From Opitutales bacterium (GTDB lineage: Bacteria; Verrucomicrobiota; Verrucomicrobiia; Opitutales; UBA2987): a stretch of DNA of 35,673 nucleotides. Positions 33,313 to 35,673 of this stretch are shown piece after piece (position 1 is the first letter of the stretch; the number at the start of each line of letters is the position of its first letter). The notes under the pieces are model-generated. The model was given only the letters and a program-made list of their open reading frames with translations. It ran no database searches and was not told the origin of the DNA. Where the stretch lies: contig JAJFLV010000190.1 of the NCBI GenBank assembly GCA_021772535.1, positions 1 through 35,673 of the forward strand, read 5' to 3'. A program made the position numbers and the translations under genes.

Positions 33313-34800
33313 CTAAATCAATTTCGCGGTGTCGATTTTCTGAACTTCGCGGAAGTGTCCTCTCAGTTGTTCTTCGATGAATTTTTTGGTCGATTGGGGG
33401 ATTTTGGCAACGAGGGATTCCAGTTCAGGCTGGGTTTCAGGCAGGACCAGTTCTTCATTGGATGTAGATGGTGCGGATGCTGCGGCAGAAGAGGACAGGG
33501 GCGGTTCTTCAACCATTAATTCTTCCGCAATGGATTCATTGACGATTTCCTGCTCCGTCGGTTGCTCTGTGTCCTTTTCCTTCTCCTCTTCCTCTTTGGA
33601 TTGAGGTTGGTTATAGGAAGAGGGTTCGGGATTGGCGGATGGCTCAGCTTGAGCTACTTTTTTTTTAGGCGATCCCTCGGGCTCCGGCAATTCCTTGGCC
33701 AAGCCGGAAATTTCGCGGATCAGCGAATCGATGGCCCGGGCGCGGCTGGCTTCAACCGCACTCAACAGGGCCACCTCAAAATTGACTTTCTCGCTGAGGC
33801 CCATCTTCACGGAATGCTCTTTGTCCCGTAGGGCTTCCAGCATCCGCATCAATTCCTCTGCTCTCAAGGGCCGGCCCAGGCTTGAGGTGGAACCATTTTG
33901 CCGGACCGCCTCCAGCAATGCCTGGCGGGTGAGGTCCTGCAAATCGAGCAACGCCCGGTAGAGGTCGCGGCCTTCCCGGTCCAGTTCCTCCACATGGTCT
34001 ATTATTTTGTTGTAATCCGCAGCCGCCACCGCCTTGAGCAGGGACTCTACCACCTTTGGCGGGGCCAGACCGTAAACATCAAGAACATCCTGTTCCTTGA
34101 TGGCGTCCCCGCAGAAAGAAATCATTTGGTCGAGAATGGATTGGGCGTCGCGCATTCCCCCATTGGCCAGGCGGGCAATCGTTTGCAGGGCCTCGTCTTC
34201 CACCGAAATATTCTCCGTTTGGGCGATGCTGGATAATTTTTCCGCAATCACGGAATCGGCAATGGGCCGAAAGGCGAACCGCTGGCAGCGGGAGACGATT
34301 GTGGCCAGGACTTTGCGCGCCTCAGTGGTGGCAAATATGAAAATGACGTGCGAAGGCGGCTCCTCCAGGGTTTTCAAGAGAGCATTAAAGGCTGCATTGG
34401 AAAGCATGTGCACTTCGTCGATAATGTAAATTTTGTAACGGCCGCGGGTGGGTGCATACTGACAATCCTCCCGAAGCTCCCGTACCTGCTCGACGGAATT
34501 GTTGGAGGCTCCATCAATTTCGATCACATCGAGGGAATTACCCGCCGTAATTTCCTCACAGGAAGGGCACTGGTTGCAGGGGGTGACGGTGGGGCCTTGT
34601 TCGCAGTTGAGGGCCTTGGCAAAGAGCCGTGCCGTGCTGGTTTTACCGGTTCCCCTCGGCCCCACCAGCATGTAAGCATGGGCAATGCGTTTTCCGCTGA
34701 TGGCGTTTTTCAGCGTGCGAACGATATAATCCTGCCCGACCAACTCGTCGAACTGCTTGGGACGCCACCGGCGCGCAATTACCTGATAACCCGCTTCCAT
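33313..34800 (-). CDS. dnaX: DNA polymerase III subunit gamma/tau
   Basis: This is the clamp-loader ATPase of the replisome. The N-terminal block [20 protein letters not shown] is diagnostic. Walker A is GPRGTGKT (47-54), zinc ligands are Cys66, Cys75, Cys78 and Cys81, Walker B is YIIDEVHML (126-133), and sensor 1 is FIFATTE. The collar domain continues to about 365. An acidic, Ser/Pro/Glu-rich linker (about 375-450) and a short C-terminal domain ([20 protein letters not shown]) end it at 495 residues, shorter than E. coli tau. No gamma-producing slippery A-run was identified. Confidence 0.96.
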   Translation of the reverse strand: MEAGYQVIARRWRPKQFDELVGQDYIVRTLKNAISGKRIAHAYMLVGPRGTGKTSTARLFAKALNCEQGPTVTPCNQCPSCEEITAGNSLDVIEIDGASNNSVEQVRELREDCQYAPTRGRYKIYIIDEVHMLSNAAFNALLKTLEEPPSHVIFIFATTEARKVLATIVSRCQRFAFRPIADSVIAEKLSSIAQTENISVEDEALQTIARLANGGMRDAQSILDQMISFCGDAIKEQDVLDVYGLAPPKVVESLLKAVAAADYNKIIDHVEELDREGRDLYRALLDLQDLTRQALLEAVRQNGSTSSLGRPLRAEELMRMLEALRDKEHSVKMGLSEKVNFEVALLSAVEASRARAIDSLIREISGLAKELPEPEGSPKKKVAQAEPSANPEPSSYNQPQSKEEEEKEKDTEQPTEQEIVNESIAEELMVEEPPLSSSAAASAPSTSNEELVLPETQPELESLVAKIPQSTKKFIEEQLRGHFREVQKIDTAKLI

Positions 34801-34904
34801 GAAATGAAGTTAAATCGGCCTGGTCCCGGAATGCAAAAATAATCTAGGTTTCCGGCCCGAATTTTGAAAAAAGATAAAACCAGAGAAACCGATTTATGAT
34901 CGTT

Positions 34905-35673
34905 TCAGTCGCAGAGGTTGTCGCGGATGTAATCGAAGCTGTGGGCAAGGGAGTCGAAGGGGTCGCCGGGGCAAGTGTCCTGTTCCACGATAAACCACCG
35001 GCAGCCGCTGGACTCCGCGGCAGAGATGATGGCTTTGAAATCGAGGTTGCCTTCTCCGACCTCGGCAAAATCGATTTTATTTTCATCCGTGATTCGGTAA
35101 TCCTTGAGGTGGATGGCGGGCAGGCGGCCCTCAAGTTCAGCGCACCAGCGAACGGGATCGCAACCGCCGTACTGCACCCAGTAGGTATCTATTTCAAATG
35201 AAAGACAGTCAGCGGGGACACCCTCCATTATTTTTTCCAAAATGAGTTTCCCCCCTAATTTGCGGAACTCCTGGTGGTGGTTGTGGTAGCTTAGGGCTAT
35301 CCCCTCGGCAGCCATTGCTTTTCCGGCATTGCGCAGTTTCCCTATCAACTCGTTGACGGATTCTTCCGAGCCGCAGTCGATGTCCCGGGGAAAGGGGTAA
35401 GCGACAATATCGCACTCCAAGGCCTGCATTTTTTCGATAACCGATTGGGGATCGTCCAAAATCTGTTGTGAGGGTTCGTGGACGGCACAAATGGTAAGGC
35501 CGTAATCATGGCACAGGCGCTTCAAATCCGTTGGCGGGATGGGTCCCATGGCAGAAGCCTGGATGGCGCCATAGCCGATTTCTTTTAATTTACGCAAACT
35601 CCTCCTGATTTCGCCGGGCGTTTTGGTGAATTCGCGAATGGTGTAGGTCTGGGCGGCAACCTGTTCAATTTTC
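34905..35673 (-). CDS. Sugar phosphate isomerase/epimerase (xylose isomerase-like TIM barrel), 5' end cut by window
   Basis: The frame is open to the right edge. Upstream of the TTG at 35597 it continues as KIEQVAAQTYTIREFTKTPG and EIRRSLRKLKEIGYGAIQAS, the normal N-terminus of this family, so the true start lies outside the window. Family blocks are AQTYTIREF, the metal Glu in CAVHEPS, ALSYHNHHQEF, SFEIDTYWVQYGGCDPVRWC, ADxxGR-like ELEGRLPAIHLKDYRI and the last Glu in WFIVEQDTCPGDPFDSL. These enzymes isomerise sugars or inositol derivatives; the substrate is unknown. It precedes dnaX on the same strand by 104 bp but is probably unrelated to it. Confidence 0.9.
   Translation of the reverse strand, partial: KIEQVAAQTYTIREFTKTPGEIRRSLRKLKEIGYGAIQASAMGPIPPTDLKRLCHDYGLTICAVHEPSQQILDDPQSVIEKMQALECDIVAYPFPRDIDCGSEESVNELIGKLRNAGKAMAAEGIALSYHNHHQEFRKLGGKLILEKIMEGVPADCLSFEIDTYWVQYGGCDPVRWCAELEGRLPAIHLKDYRITDENKIDFAEVGEGNLDFKAIISAAESSGCRWFIVEQDTCPGDPFDSLAHSFDYIRDNLCD

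Overview
The window looks like a chromosomal segment of a member of the Verrucomicrobiota, probably Opitutae-like. The evidence is the mix of housekeeping genes with two features typical of that group: a TIGR03790-family secreted protein, and a Trp/Phe-rich C-terminal module on a secreted cyclophilin. Shine-Dalgarno sites are weak or absent at many starts. A 2-oxoacid:ferredoxin oxidoreductase (korAB) points to ferredoxin-linked 2-oxoacid metabolism. The taxonomic call is inferred from gene content; no rRNA gene is present.

Region 1 (1-2885, minus): the 5' part of a secreted cyclophilin-type peptidyl-prolyl isomerase that runs off the left edge, downstream of an M32 carboxypeptidase. Region 2 (2886-8441, plus): after a short inverted-repeat element carrying a GC-rich insert comes a compact housekeeping run, ribH-nusB-ftsY-aroB-unknown-pdxA-iscA, with overlapping or closely spaced genes. 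Region 3 (8511-16633, plus): a polyprenyl-phosphate sugar transferase, infC, a cell-wall amidase, a TIGR03790 protein, a tRNA-Gly(TCC) on the minus strand, a pilC/gspF pilus or secretion platform gene, and a response regulator whose sigma-54-type ATPase domain is degenerate.

Region 4 (16683-20409): a small membrane protein and pyrF (minus), then a membrane protein and two TPM-domain proteins (plus). Region 5 (20523-23893) is a signalling cluster: a 56-aa protein resembling the C-terminal part of FlgM-like proteins, a 74-aa stand-alone protein resembling a histidine-kinase dimerisation/phosphoacceptor segment, an NtrC-type regulator interrupted at a poly-G tract, and a small soluble histidine kinase. 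Region 6 (24073-28627): a LysE-like exporter, a Gfo/Idh/MocA oxidoreductase and korBA.

Region 7 (28628-33221) is accessory. An empty copy of the inverted-repeat element is followed by a 72-bp exact direct repeat present at both ends of about 3.6 kb. Inside lie a vapBC-type toxin-antitoxin pair, a frameshifted lipoprotein, an AT-rich PD-(D/E)XK (PDDEXK_4-like) nuclease and a frameshifted gene of unknown, possibly HEPN-like, function. Beyond the second repeat is a 5'-truncated copy of the cyclophilin's C-terminal module, in opposite orientation to the copy at the left edge. Region 8 (33313-35673, minus): dnaX and a sugar-phosphate isomerase/epimerase cut by the right edge.

The most notable points are the empty/filled pair of inverted-repeat elements, the direct-repeat-bounded island, the G-tract frameshift in the sigma-54 regulator beside orphan signalling fragments, and the paralogous C-terminal module at both ends. 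No CRISPR array, transposase, integrase or rRNA gene was seen.
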